From assembly GCF_918797505.1 (NCBI RefSeq), contig NC_092793.1:71047660-71111659 (forward strand): a DNA stretch of 64,000 nucleotides, in the 5' to 3' direction. This stretch comes from Bemisia tabaci. Taxonomy: Eukaryota; Arthropoda; Insecta; Hemiptera; Aleyrodidae. The position numbers and the translations under genes were made by a program. The stretch's first letter is position 1, and each line of letters opens with the position of its first letter. This document shows, in pieces, positions 1 through 10,413 of this stretch. The notes beneath the pieces were generated by a model that worked only from the letters and a program-made list of their open reading frames with translations, ran no database searches and had not been told where the DNA came from.

Positions 1-160
1 AGACAATGGAGTTAAGTAATAGACTAACGGCAACCCACGAGGTACCCCACAGGATCCATCCTTTCCTCCCTTAGTCTCCAACAACCACCCGTTTCAACCA
101 ATAGGATTGCTTCATTTTCCCTTTATCTTCTTTATCTACCAACTTCAATAATCAGCCTGC
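1..160. mobile_element. Family H element, right half, cut by the window start
   Basis: Family H elements are about 250-290 bp with long arms. Their outer sequence reads GCGGGCTGATTATTGAAATT, followed by gatagacaaagctatagacaaagaagacaaaggg, and then a 'gatcctattggttgaaacgggtggttg' block. Here only the right arm is present, ending caacttcaataatcagcctgc at 160. The central part (ttaagtaatagactaacggc) is at the window edge. Confidence 0.65.
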
Positions 161-769
161 AGAGCCGAAGCTCTCGTTTGGCGTCGAGCTCTCAACCAGA
201 CATCGGTGATTGATCGCGGACCATCAAATGACACCGTCGCGGCACCCCTCAGGCCCCTCACCCCGCGGACCCCCCAATCCCCCCTCCATACAGGTCCTGG
301 GGTTATATTTATAGCGTCGGAGGATGATTCCAGATCGGCGATCTGAGGGCAAGTGGCGGTCTGTTTCCAGGGTTATTAGCCGAGGTGCGCTGCCGTTAGC
401 GGCTCCACTCCACAAGCTCATCTCATCGCATAACACACGCGCACTCGGACACACACATTTGCACTTCCAATAAATTCAAGGTCAACCTCTTCTCTTTCCT
501 CAAGCTCTTTGTCCGACTGCGTTGCGTTTTGCCCTCGACGCGCCAAACGAGCCTGCGATCGGCGTGCCGTCCCAGTATGGGCACGACTCGGACGTCGCGG
601 CGCGGCGCGCGCCCCTCCGCCCCGAAGCCCCCGGCGCGGTGCCCCTTCGTCGTGAGTCCGTCCGCACCCATTTCAGTGGAAACCTCAACTGCCTTTCCCT
701 CATTGTTGTTTCGTCCTCGTCGGTGATATTTCGAAGCTCTCGAATTTGCTGCTCGTTGCTGAGCAGTGA
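161..769. other. No gene seen; CpG-dense patch
   Basis: Positions 520-660 are unusually GC- and CpG-rich (cgcggcgcgcgc). Several overlapping short open frames arise only because GC-rich DNA lacks stop codons. There is no splice-bounded coding signal. Confidence 0.5.
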
Positions 770-1045
770 GTAACAAATCGGCCAGTATGAACCCTCAGGT
801 GTTGCGTCATGACTTGTCCTTTGATGAAACACGAATTTCCTGTGTGAAACTTATGAATATTTACCTTCGAATTTCTCAGATAACTTTATCGCAAGTTTCT
901 ACTGAAGTCCCCTGAAAAATCTTCAAAGTTGAGGAAATATTCCACTATCTTGTCCCTCACATAAATAAACATTGCTATTGAAGGGAATTTGGCAACTCTC
1001 GACATGATCATTACGGCGTTCTTCCTATATGCACGCTCAGAATTA
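770..1045. mobile_element. Diverged family B MITE
   Basis: The left arm (ggccagtatgaaccctcaggtgttgc) and right arm (gggaatttggcaactctcg..attacggcgttcttcc) match family B arms with many changes. The inner 'cttatgaatatttaccttc' is also family-typical. The outermost bases have decayed, so the ends are approximate. Confidence 0.5.
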
Positions 1046-1831
1046 TGCTCCTTTTTATGCTGGAGCAGTTGTCGTGAACCAAGATGGTGGATCTCAGGAT
1101 AGCGGGCAATAGACTGTTTCAGTGGCTACGTCATTCGACTTATCGATCGTCGATCATTGAGGCGTTACGTGTAGAAAGGACATTTACATTTTTTGGTTAC
1201 GATTGATATTTACGCAGTAATTAAATCAGTCTGTTATAAAATAGATTAAAAATTAAAAAGAACGCATGAACTTGAAATAGAGAGAACATGGCATCAGAGC
1301 GAGCAACAGACAGTCGCATGACCGTGGTCTCCCGTCGGGAGTGAAGTCCTGAACGCTGTGTGCGTGAGTGCGTGTGTTTTTTGTGTACGTGTAGTGCGTA
1401 ATTTCGCATGGAATCGGTGCTAATGTTACATATGTCGGCGCGGACGCCGTACGATGCTGTTACCTTTGTTCTGGGATGGGTGGATATACTGGATGTCGAT
1501 CCTGGATGTGATACGATGGCTCACACTCGGCCAATGGCATGAAGCGTGAGTCATGAGTCATGAGTCAAGACCGGGTTCACACCGCACTTCTCTCGGTAGC
1601 CGTAGCCGTAGCCGTAGGATCCAGTCTCCAAGTCGGACGTACTCCCGTTGCCCGTTCCACCTTCACCCAGTTCACATCGGAGCGCGCCTCCCGCCCTCGG
1701 GTCTTGCTCCTGTCCGCTGCCGCCCGAATAATTTGCAACGCCGTTACGGCGGATCAACAAACGGCAGAAGCGGATTCCCTGCAGCACCGTTCCTTGGATC
1801 CTCGCTCCCAGTTCATCCTCTTGTACCTTGC
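1046..1831. other. No gene seen; tandem TGAGTCA motifs at 1547-1567
   Basis: This is unique-looking sequence. Three head-to-tail TGAGTCA heptamers lie at 1547-1567, and a short CCGTAG triplication lies near 1600. Open frames on both strands between 1551 and 2000 run into the neighbouring MITE and are not supported as genes. Confidence 0.5.
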
Positions 1832-2243
1832 ACATTGACCAACATGTCGTAGTGTGGAGAGGATACGCGCCCAGGTTCGGACTCGATGCAGGGTGCCCAC
1901 TAATCCGGAAAGTCCGAAAATAGTACTGATTTTTCAAGGGCGATCCGGAAGTACTGAAAAAGTGCGGAAATTCCGCCGGATGGTGCGGAATTTTTTTCAT
2001 TTGTTCGGCATTTTTGTCGCAGTTTGAGTGAGAAACTCAAATGTTTGAAATTTTTTTAATTTCTTCAAATTGAGGTACTAAAAAAGTACTGAATTTTTCT
2101 GTTGAGGTGGTGCTGAATTTCTTGGGATTGTACTGAAAAGGAAAGGACTGATTTTTGGCCAACTTGTTCGAGTAGACACCCTACATGAATTGACCAACAT
2201 GTCGAAGTGTGGAGAGGATACGCGCCTAGGTTCGGACTCGATG
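1832..2243 (+). repeat. Tandem duplication of MITE flank plus MITE (355-bp spacing)
   Basis: A 56-bp block (attgaccaacatgtcg...gttcggactcgatg) immediately precedes family A copy 1 (block at 1833-1888) and again precedes copy 2 (2188-2243), with only about two base differences. The order is flank, A1, flank, A2. This is best explained by duplication of a flank-MITE unit rather than two independent insertions. Confidence 0.7.
1889..2183. mobile_element. Family A MITE, copy 1
   Basis: Family A is about 250-330 bp with 12-bp inverted ends CAGGGTGTCTAC..GTAGACACCCTG. The body is marked by agtccggaa, 'gtactgattttt' and repeated 'gtactgaaaaagtactg' phrases. It carries no coding capacity. This copy starts cagggtgcccac and ends gtagacacccta. 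No target duplication is visible here, which fits its place in the local duplication. Confidence 0.75.
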
Positions 2244-2672
2244 CAGGGTGCCCACTAATCCGAAAGTCCGGAAATAATACTGATTTTTTTAAAGGCGGTC
2301 CGGAGGCACTTGAAAAGTACGGAAATTCCGTAGGAAGGTCCGGAATTCTTCGCGTCTTGCCACCTGCGATCTTTAAGACAGCCTGATTAGTAGGCAATCC
2401 TTTACGCACCGGTTATCAATGCAGTATCTGTGCAGTCAGCTGAGCTTCAGGCCCAAATGAGCCTCGAACTTTACAGCATTGTCATTTTTGTCGTTGAACG
2501 TTTGAATTTCAAGTTTTCACAATTTCTCGAATTTTGTGACGCGAAGGTTCCAAAGAAGCACTAAATATCTCTGTGAAAGCGGCACTGAAATTTTTCGGAA
2601 ATTGCTGAAAAAGTATACCGTAAAAATACTGACTCTTGGTCTTGGTCAACCTTCGTTTTAGTAGGTACCCTG
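2244..2672. mobile_element. Family A MITE, copy 2, interrupted
   Basis: The left 110 bp match copy 1 closely. About 120 bp of foreign sequence (roughly 2352-2475, gcgtcttgccacctgcgatc onward) interrupts the body. The rest is diverged and ends gtaggtaccctg. Confidence 0.6.
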
Positions 2673-2866
2673 GCTCAAGGTGGCATTTGTTTCATTTTTG
2701 AGAGGAAAGGGAGCCTCAAAATGGTAACATCATATAATACAGGTTTATTAAGGAAGTACTCAAGCGTAGAATATGCACGTTCATTCATCGTACTAGACTT
2801 CTGCAGCTGCAACGTCTATTAGAGATTAAAGTATGTTGGACTGTTCTATGAGTTCAGATACTTAAT

Positions 2867-3105
2867 CCGTACTGAGCAGAAATGCTGCGTGAACACTCGA
2901 ATATCACTGAAGTTTTTTTGTATAGTGCCGATTATCTGAAAACATGTGAAACTTTCTCTTTTAATTTTTCAGAGAATTACTCGCAGCTCAATATGACATG
3001 TATTCGAGGAAAAACATTCCTAATATTTTTCTCCGAAAAATATTTCATCATGAAAAATTTGGCGTCGTTCAAGTGCTCGTGCAGCGTTCTTCTTCAGCAC
3101 GGCAG
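2867..3105. mobile_element. Family B MITE, degenerate left arm
   Basis: The right end, cgttcttcttcagcacggcag, is clear. The left arm (gcagaaatgctgcgtgaacactcgaat) is eroded. It is separated from the next B copy only by the dinucleotide ta. Confidence 0.5.
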
Positions 3106-3107
3106 TA

Positions 3108-3344
3108 CTGCTATGCCTAGGGAAAATGCCGTGTGAATATTTCAATGTTGCCTAATCCTCTCCGACAAAATGTTTATTTTTGGGAAGAGATTTTAACGTT
3201 GGTTGGTGCTTAAAACAAATCATGAATGAACTTCTTTGAAACAAGAAATGAAAAACATTTACAAGTTTTGCAAATAATGCTCGTTTTATCAGTGAAATTT
3301 GTCAATATCCTACGACTCATACAGTGTTCTTACTTACGTCAGAG
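3108..3344. mobile_element. Family B MITE abutting the previous copy
   Basis: It begins ctgctatgcctagggaaaatgccgtgtgaat. It ends with a decayed right arm (gaaatttgtcaatatcc..catacagtgttcttacttacg). The head-to-tail placement gives a B-B pair. Confidence 0.45.
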
Positions 3345-3571
3345 TATTGAAAGCAATGTTAATAGCAACCGATTCTGAGAATCTTCCCGAGTGATTTTCA
3401 GTCAACTCCGTTTGATTCAACTTGTCACTCCTAAAATGAGTTACACCCGCTGTTAGACAAGTAGATTCGAAAGCTTTACAGCGCGCCGTTCGTTGAGGCA
3501 TTTGCGCTATTCAGTTTCTAACTTCGAAGCGGCAGAAGTTTGAAATGGCGTCCCCGCGCCGCACCGGCTGT

Positions 3572-3640
3572 ACAGTGCCCTGTTGAGGAAAAACACCGTA
3601 TCAACATTCGAACTTTGCCAGATTTCCTCCGAAAAAAATA
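3572..3640. mobile_element. Family B left-arm fragment
   Basis: The stretch tgttgaggaaaaacaccgtatcaacattcg and following 'tttgccagatttcctccg' match the B left arm. No partner arm is found before 4200. Confidence 0.4.
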
Positions 3641-4222
3641 TTTATTTTTTACGAGCGATATAATTATTTTTCCTTGGAATTTAGATACCTACTTGAAGCA
3701 CATCGGATCTATCTGGGGACATGGGCCCTTTTCAACGAAATCGATATAATAGCAGCAATACATACTTATAGTGCGTTTCAAATCACACCCAGAGAAACGA
3801 AAAGAAATTGTCAGAATTAAAAAAGCTTCCGCAAAGCTGTTTCAAAAGAATCTTATACTTTGCCTCGTACTTCAGTAACTGTATCCTCTATGAAAATCTG
3901 TTCAGTTACACCATTTAAGTGATGGGATCAAAAACCAATAAATTATATTCTATACTGGAATCTATACTAGTAAAAAAAGTCAGAATCAAAAAGTACGAAT
4001 CCATTTTTCTTGTAAGTAATCTGCTCAATGATATAGACTTTGACTTTTGAAATGTACATGTCCAATCACAATGGCTCTAACCTAGAATTGGAGCTCTAGC
4101 TAAAAAAATTCATCTTGTTCGATCATCGAAATTCATCAATCATATTCATCATCGGTTCTCAGCAAGTTGAAAAAAGTGAGTTCGTGTTCCCTTCGATCAC
4201 AAATGCCTCATTCCAGATCCAA

Positions 4223-4828
4223 CAAGGTTGCCACAGTCAGAGAAAGCCGGTAAATGTCAGGGAGTTTTAAAGATTCAGGGAAAACCTGTTCTTGTCAGGG
4301 TACATGACGAAAGTGCCAGGGAAAAATTGTTAAATCATGTTTTTTAACTTTCTAAGATGGATTTGACGTTTCGAACAACGAAGTCTTTTTACCCATCTGG
4401 CCTCAATTATCAGAGAATTCTATCAAAATGTATCAGGAACACAACAACAAGGAACTATCGAGCAGTGTTCGAAACTCACAGACGCCAACGAGCCAAATGC
4501 GCCTAAAAAATCGGTCACGGTGCCTAAAAAATGAAGGCTCTGCCCAAAAGTGCCCCCCTCCCAAAAAAATCCCAATTTTTATGTTTGGTGATTTTGGAGC
4601 TTTCCTCTTCCTCAAGTTACAGCTACCAGTTCAGTAACCAAAACAGCCTGCGTCTAACTTTTCACTTAGTGCGCCGTGATATATAGGCAAAAAGTCATTT
4701 TGAGCCCTAAAAATCTTCAATGACCCCTAAAAATCGAGCTTGATGGGCCACATGCCTCCTGAAACTCAAGGTGAGTTTCGAACCCTGCTATCGAGGAATT
4801 TCATTTTTTAAATTCTGTGGTAACTTAG
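4223..4828. mobile_element. Family M element, copy 1, carrying a nested hAT MITE
   Basis: Family M has ends CAGGGTTGCCACAG..GTGGCAACCCTG and a body of repeated 'gtcagggaattttaaa / gggaaaacc' phrases followed by 'cttgctttctagaatgggtttgaggtttcgaacaac'. This copy starts caaggttgccacagtcag and ends aaattctgtggtaacttag. Flanks atccaa and attcaa are a 5-of-6 target duplication. The body is split by the insertion at 4463-4787. Confidence 0.65.
4463..4787. mobile_element. hAT-type MITE nested in family M
   Basis: The ends are CAGTGTTCGAAACTCA and TGAGTTTCGAACCCTG (inverted, one mismatch). Perfect 8-bp target duplications (ctatcgag) lie at 4455-4462 and 4788-4795. An 8-bp duplication and CAG..CTG ends are diagnostic of the hAT superfamily. 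The element is 325 bp, far too small for a transposase, so it would have moved in trans. Confidence 0.85.
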
Positions 4829-4834
4829 ATTCAA

Positions 4835-5271
4835 TCGCGGATGGAATTCTCTAAAAGATCTGAAGGATTAATTTGTCAAATTAATGAAGACATTTGTTAT
4901 TTTTAATTTTTTTTTTAATGAAAGGAAGTTTTGCAACATGCGGAGGCTCATGTAGTGCTCGTTGTTGGCTGATGGAACGTCTTTTCTGTGAATCAGCGAG
5001 CTCCTCGTCGTCCGTGTGAGGCCTTCGAGCTTGAGGCTCGTGGCTCGGTCGAGCATTGCCGAGCGCCATCGCGCGGCGTCGTGTCGCGGAAATGCTCGCG
5101 TTCCCCGCGCCTGTTTATGTAAACATCGCCATAAATTTAAATTCAACCGTGATCCTCTTCGACGCGGAGAATCGCTAAGGTCAGTTCCATCTGTAACGCC
5201 CAGATACGCATCGAAATTTGAAAAGTTGCACGCCAAGAGTGATCCTCATCATTAACATAACATGTTGGGTA
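4835..5271. other. No gene seen
   Basis: Unique-looking, with a moderately GC-rich centre (5000-5110). Overlapping short frames occur on both strands without splice support. Confidence 0.4.
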
Positions 5272-6110
5272 GGCAACTGTCATTGCACGGAGGATGGTTT
5301 TTCGCCTACCTCGAAAATTGAAGGCGAAATAGGAATACACGTACTTCTTTTTTATTCAATGCGTTCTGTAGTGTCAAGTAATTAAGAGTCCCCCAAGGGT
5401 AGCTTGGATATCTGTAGGAAAATTGAAGAAGAAATAACAATGTACGTAGTTGCGTTCTGTAATGTCAAGTAGGTAATCAAGGGTCCTCAGTGATAGCTTG
5501 AATAAAATATGTTTTTACGTTAAGCGGTTCAGGGAGCCTCCGATGACTTATTGTCTGGTAACTGTAATTGCATTGAGGATGGTTTTTCGCCTATCTCGAA
5601 AATTGAAGGCGAAATAGGAATACACGTACTTCTTTTTTATTCAATGCGTTCTGTAATGTCAAGTAATTAAGAGTCCCCCAAGGGTAGCTTGGATATCTGT
5701 AGGCAAATTGAAGAAGAAATAACAATGTACGTACTTGCGTTCTATAATGTCAAGTAGGTAATCAAGGGTCCTCAGTGATAGCGCGAATAAAATATTTTTT
5801 TACGTTAAGCGGTTCAGGGAGCCCCCGATGACTTATTGTCTGGTAACTGTAATTGCATTGAGGATGGATTTCGGTCTACCTCGAAAATTGAAGGCGAAAC
5901 AGCAATATACGTACTTCACTTTTTCAATGCGTTCTGTAATGTCGAGGGATCAAATGTCCCCAGAGATAGCTTGAATAAAGTATGTAAAGAAGATAACTTG
6001 TCAGGTAACTGTCATTCCATGGTTTTTGGCCTACCCCGAAAATTGAAGGCGAAACAGCAATGTGCCTAATTCACTTTTTCGAATCATCCGATAATATCGA
6101 GGATTCAAAT
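5272..6110 (+). repeat. 285-bp satellite block, about three units
   Basis: Units start at ggcaactgtcattgcacggagg (5272), ggtaactgtaattgcattgagg (5557), the same phrase at 5842, and a shortened unit at 6004. Spacings are 285, 285 and 162 bp. Each unit contains 'ctcgaaaattgaaggcgaa', and full units contain 'gcgttctgtaatgtcaagta' twice, so the 285-bp unit itself arose from a smaller repeat. The first two units are the most similar and the later ones are truncated. Confidence 0.85.
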
Positions 6111-6735
6111 GTCCTCGCGGTGATAGCTCTGATACAATATGCCAATTTAAGCAGGATAGCGAGCTGTTGAAGAGAAGGTGTTTCTCCTCAGCTTTTTGGT
6201 TCTTGTAAAGAGTCCAAGAAGCAAGAGCAAGACGCTGAATGGATCGAATTCCTGTTTAAGCCTTCATTGTTATCTACGTTTCTTTTATTTTCTGTGAAAA
6301 TTCCTTTGACTGACGCAAGGTGAACAGATTTATCGGAACGGAACAAGGCGACGACGATGCTCTACGAAGACGCTTGTTAGTTGTTGCCATTCTGGCTTCA
6401 AGTCGAGCGTGCTCAGTGATTCCAGTCAGTCTGGCAAGGATTCGTTAAGTTATTTGATACCAGCCGGATGCAACCAACAGCAAAAAACGAGGAAATACAT
6501 CGCACACTTCTGGCCCCGAATTTGCCACTATTTCCCAGAAAATATGTATGCATAGTTAGTTGCACTGTAGACCTTTCTTCGATTTTATATTTTACCGAAA
6601 CACTTGAATATGAAAATGTGCTGTCTAGTTAAAAAAATTCAAGGTAACTAGCCCCAAAGAGAATTATTCATCGCCGTTACTGAACGCCACGTTATTTTTA
6701 CGGAACTTTTCTTGAAAATTTGGAGCCAAGGAAAC

Positions 6736-6737
<2 letters not shown>
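6111..6737. other. No gene seen
   Basis: Unique-looking AT-rich DNA with no repeat-family match and no splice-bounded open frame. Confidence 0.4.

Positions 6738-6789
<52 letters not shown>
6738..6789 (+). repeat. Poly(A) tract, 52 A
   Basis: An uninterrupted run of 52 A lies 53 bp before a family C palindrome. No retroposon body or target duplication is seen, so it is annotated only as a homopolymer. The exact length may be affected by assembly. Confidence 0.9.
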
Positions 6790-6792
<3 letters not shown>

Positions 6793-6842
6793 CACAGGAA
6801 ATATTCAAGGAATCGACAAATGAAGAAATTATGGAAACCCCA

Positions 6843-7066
6843 CACTGGAAAAAAACACATTGGATCCAGAGTCCAGACTCCTGAAAACATTGACGAGAAA
6901 ACATACTCTTGATTCAATCGGATTTTTGCTTAAATCAAGAACCAAGCCTCTTAATTTGAGCGGATTTCCTTTTGATTCAAGCAAAAATCTGATTGGATCA
7001 AGAGTATTTTTTCTCGTCAATGTTTTCAGGAGTCTGGACTCTAGATCCGATGTTTTTTTTCCAGTG
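6843..7066. mobile_element. Family C palindromic MITE, copy 1
   Basis: Family C is about 225 bp and nearly a full palindrome. Its ends are CACTGGAAAAAAA..TTTTTTCCAGTG, followed inward by 'cattggatctagagtccaga', 'acattgacaagaaaaa' and 'tactcttgattcaatc'. The flanks give a 2-bp duplication (ca). CACTG ends with a 2-3 bp duplication are reminiscent of CACTA/EnSpm elements, but this is inference from termini only. Confidence 0.8.
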
Positions 7067-7590
7067 CAAACTTGACAATGTTGGTGTAATAGGATATTTT
7101 AGAGGGTTGTAGATTTGTCGAGTAATAAGCCTTGAGTGATCGAAAGCGCCACTGTTCGGATCTATTTCTGAGTCTTCATCAGCTCCCCTTTCTTCTCTAC
7201 TTTCCACCCATCTTTACTCGTCTCCTCTCGACCCGAATTTCCTCCCTCCGAAAGAAGAGGTGCAAACATTACTCTTTAAACGGCTCGCACGCTTGCGGTT
7301 GCCTGTCAAGCGTGTGACTTATCTGTCTGCAAGTGCATACGTCTTCTAGTCTCAACCACTTTCTTCCAGATTACTCTCATAGAACGGAATTCTTATTTTA
7401 GTCACCTAAAGATTTAAAAAGGGAGAGGAAAACCGCTGTTAGCTCGGCTGTAAACCCGAAATCACACGCTGAATGATGAAGCTGAACGTGGCTTGAATGT
7501 GGAAGTCATCGGTCCGCTGCCTGAATTTTCAACAAGAAAAATTTCAGGGCACCGCCGAGGATCGGAGCTCAGCAATTTTCAGTTTGTCTG
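7067..7590. other. No gene seen
   Basis: Spacer between two family C palindromes, with a pyrimidine-rich strand around 7160-7240. No recognisable repeat or coding signal. Confidence 0.4.
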
Positions 7591-7801
7591 TACTGGAAAA
7601 AAAAACTCATTGGATCTAGAGTCCAGACTCTTAAAAACATTGACAAGAAAAAGTACTCTTGATACAATCAGAATCTAGCATAAATCAAGAAGAAAGCCTC
7701 TTAGTTTGAGCGGATTTCGTTTTGATTCAAGCAAAAATCCGATTGAATTAAGAGTATTTTTCCTTTTCAATGTTTTCAAGAGCCTGGACTCTAGATCCAA
7801 T

Positions 7802-7843
<42 letters not shown>

Positions 7844-7849
7844 CCAGTG
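7591..7849. mobile_element. Family C MITE, copy 2, with a 41-T expansion
   Basis: The left end has mutated to tactgg and the right end is ccagtg, with tg on both sides as a 2-bp duplication. The T-run of the right terminus is 41 long (7803-7843) against about 8 in other copies, while the matching A-run on the left stays about 9. Confidence 0.8.
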
Positions 7850-8611
7850 TGAACCATTCGAATAGATTTGATACAAATTTGCATGAAAATATCTGGAATT
7901 TAGGAAATTTAATCTGTTGAACGATGACTGTTGACTCCTATATTCAGCTGCCAAATTCAGCATGTTATTCCGGCTTATCGCTAATTTTTGGAGTCTAAAG
8001 ATCCAAAACACTATTCGTTCGAAAATGTTGCCCCAATTGTACAAATCTATCAATCAAAAGAATTCATAGAAATCACCTCGGACCCTTCATCCCTCTCCGT
8101 CCATTCTGATTTTTTTTTTCTCTCTCGTTACGCCGCACTCACGTGTTAAAGTTTTCGTATCATAAAACACGTGAGCTCTACTCGCTTATTCAAAGTAGTC
8201 GTCTTCATTAACCATCGGTAGTTCCTTTTCGACGAAATCCGTCCCGTCATTTGTCGCCGGGTGTAATTATTTCCGACGATCGGTCTGCGTAATTATCTCA
8301 AACTCTAATAGAACAAGCCCGTAACGCACCGCCTGCATCCAATGTTATCAGTCAAGGCTGCTCTGGATACTGGCCGAGTAAAAATGTGTCAGAGCCAGAG
8401 CTGAGGTGTATTGCTTCGAAGAGCTTATTCCATTAAGAATGAGTGTATTTCTCCTTTCTGTTTCCGTAGGATAGGCTCACGATCAGTTCCAATGGGAATA
8501 CTTTATTTTTTAAAAACCCGACAGTAAGAATTAACATTTAATTAAATTCGACGTATACTTCACATATTTCATCAGTTTAGATTTTATAAGATGCAATAAA
8601 TATGAAATTTG
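7850..8611. other. No gene seen
   Basis: No family match and no splice-bounded open frame. A short CT-rich run lies near 8110. Confidence 0.4.
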
Positions 8612-8917
8612 CACGGAGAAAAAACTTCGTGCGGGACCCGAAGTTGAGGTCGTATGGATCTCTGAAGTTTTCGGATCACGCATCCGAAAACTTGAGGTCC
8701 AGCTGCCGAAGTTCGGGTCAGACATCTGAAGCTCTCGGTATGTACCGGAATACTTCAGATGTGTGACCTGAACCCTTCGGTATATACCGAAGTACTTCAG
8801 GAGTCTGACCCGAACTTCGGCAGTTGGACCTCGAGTTTTCGGATGCGTGATCCAAAAACGTCAGTGATCCATATGACCACAACTTCGGGTCCCATGCACG
8901 AAGTTTTTTTCTCCGTG
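8612..8917. mobile_element. Family D palindromic element (fold-back)
   Basis: The ends are CACGGAGAAAAAACTTCGTG and CACGAAGTTTTTTTCTCCGTG. The arms continue inward almost to the centre with cgaagttcgggtcagac, ttcggatgcgtgatcc and 'gtatataccgaagtacttca'. The 306-bp element would fold into one long hairpin. The flanking dinucleotide is tg on both sides. The overall layout (CAC..GTG ends, A-run just inside, 2-bp duplication) matches families C, E and F. Confidence 0.8.
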
Positions 8918-9155
8918 TGTATCTATACCCTTTGCCTTACTTTTTAAGCGAGCAGTATATCTTTTTGTCCTCCCTCCTGTTTGACTGGACCCTATAATTT
9001 GGTACTTTTATTCGCGTGGTAGTTTGTTTGCATTGATATTAGGCTTGAAAAAAAAATCCCCAGGAAACGTCAAAGTTAAACTGCAGCAAATCTAACTGTA
9101 CCGGTAGGAAGAAGACTTCTTCGTATTTTTATCCATGAAAAAACCCCAACTGCAG

Positions 9156-10117
9156 CCCTGGTGAACATTGGCGATAAGAGCTGCGTTTCAAAATACCATA
9201 GGAATTCCTATAGCCGGCTAAAGAAGGCTACAGAAAATCATATAGGTGGCTGTAGAATGCGGAGAAAAGCATACGGCCGGGCTATACGAAGCGATAAAAA
9301 ATTATGCAGCCGGGCTATAGTTCCTATCGCCGGGCTTTACATTTTATCGCCTGGCTGTTGCTTTTTCGCCATCGATTATAAAAGGCTATAAGAAATTGTG
9401 TAGAAATTCGTGTGCTTTGGAAATCATTAAGTTTGATACGGAACCACCTTAATATTTACAAAACACACATTATATTTTCCTTTAATACATATTTTTTTTC
9501 ATCAACTAAAATGAGAATAATCCATACGGATGTGCAAAGGCAAACATTTCAAAATCATGAGTTGAATAACGCTGACTCCGCCAGATTAAATATTAGAGCC
9601 TAACACAAAGCGGAGCGGCGACGCACTGGCGCCTACAAACCTAACAGGGATACTTCACGCAATGCGCAACGCGTGAAGTATCCCAGTTAGGTTTGTAGGC
9701 GCCAATGCGCGTTCCGCGCTGGCTGGCTGCCTGCCGCGCCGCAGCGCAGCGCGCCACGGCGCTTGAAGCAACTATTTTACACCAGAGGTATTGCACAGTA
9801 TCATACGAAACTGAAGGTGCTCTAATATATTAGGAATGGCAGGCATCCATCAAAAGTACGGAGCTTTCCTCGCAAAATAAATCAAGATACTACGGCCCAA
9901 AAAGAGAGCAGTGGTCCAAAAACTCACTAAGTCCTAGCATCCGTAATTAGTGACGTTTAGTATACACTTTATCGCCTGGTTGTTGCTTAATCGCCATCGG
10001 CTGTAAAAGGCTATAAGAAATTGTGTAGCCAGCTATAGAAGCTATTGGAAATCTTACAGCCGGCTGTAGGTCTATGGTATTTTGGAACACAGATTCTACT
10101 GCCAATTTTTACCAGGG
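9156..10117. mobile_element. Family R element, copy 1 (962 bp)
   Basis: The ends are CCCTGGTGAACATTGGCGAT and, inverted, CCCTGGTAAAAATTGGCAGT. Subterminal zones are studded with variants of 'tatagccggctatag' and 'ttatcgcctggctgttgctt', repeated near both ends in direct orientation. It has no substantial open frame. A near-full copy lies at 56644-57606. Here the flanks (ag / aa) give no duplication. Confidence 0.8.
9628..9703. repeat. GC-rich hairpin inside family R copy 1
   Basis: The two arms, ggcgcctacaaacctaac plus ggatacttcacgc and their complement, are about 33 nt each with a 10-nt loop (aatgcgcaac). The same hairpin is conserved in the second R copy at 57119-57194. Confidence 0.85.
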
Positions 10118-10282
10118 AAAGTTAGAAAACTCCCAATTTGCGAGCCTCTGTGTCCGAAATAATAAAATAAAATAAAAATGACGCTAGAAATGAAAACATT
10201 AATTTCATTATTTGAAATTTTTCGTTTTTTCCTGCAAAGATTTTTCTTCCAGTCAGTATTTTCCCATAGTTACTCGTCGGAG

Positions 10283-10413
10283 GAATTCGTCATCCGGCTG
10301 ACATAAGGGCGTAACTACGCATTGATATGAGCCCGGAAAAGCATTGAACTGTATGGAGGACAGGGTTCATTGCAGAGTGTAGTTACGCCCCTATGTCAGG
10401 AGGGCGATGAATT
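10283..10413. mobile_element. Family N MITE, copy 1 (131 bp)
   Basis: The arms are ctgacataagggcgtaactac and, inverted, ctgacataggggcgtaactac, with outer aattcgtc / gatgaatt. The centre reads gagcccggaaaagcattgaa..ggacagggttc. A second copy with the same layout is at 16672-16802. Confidence 0.75.

Noticed and set aside
1551..2000. Overlapping open frames on both strands
   Set aside because: The minus-strand frame starts inside a family A MITE, and similar peptides recur at other A copies (13.5, 45.5, 46.5 kb), so they are MITE translations.
4433..4637. Antiparallel short open frames near 4.5 kb
   Set aside because: They lie within the nested hAT MITE and are by-products of its sequence.
6648..6917. 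Open frames with poly-Lys or poly-Phe
   Set aside because: They are produced by the A52 homopolymer and the adjacent family C palindrome.
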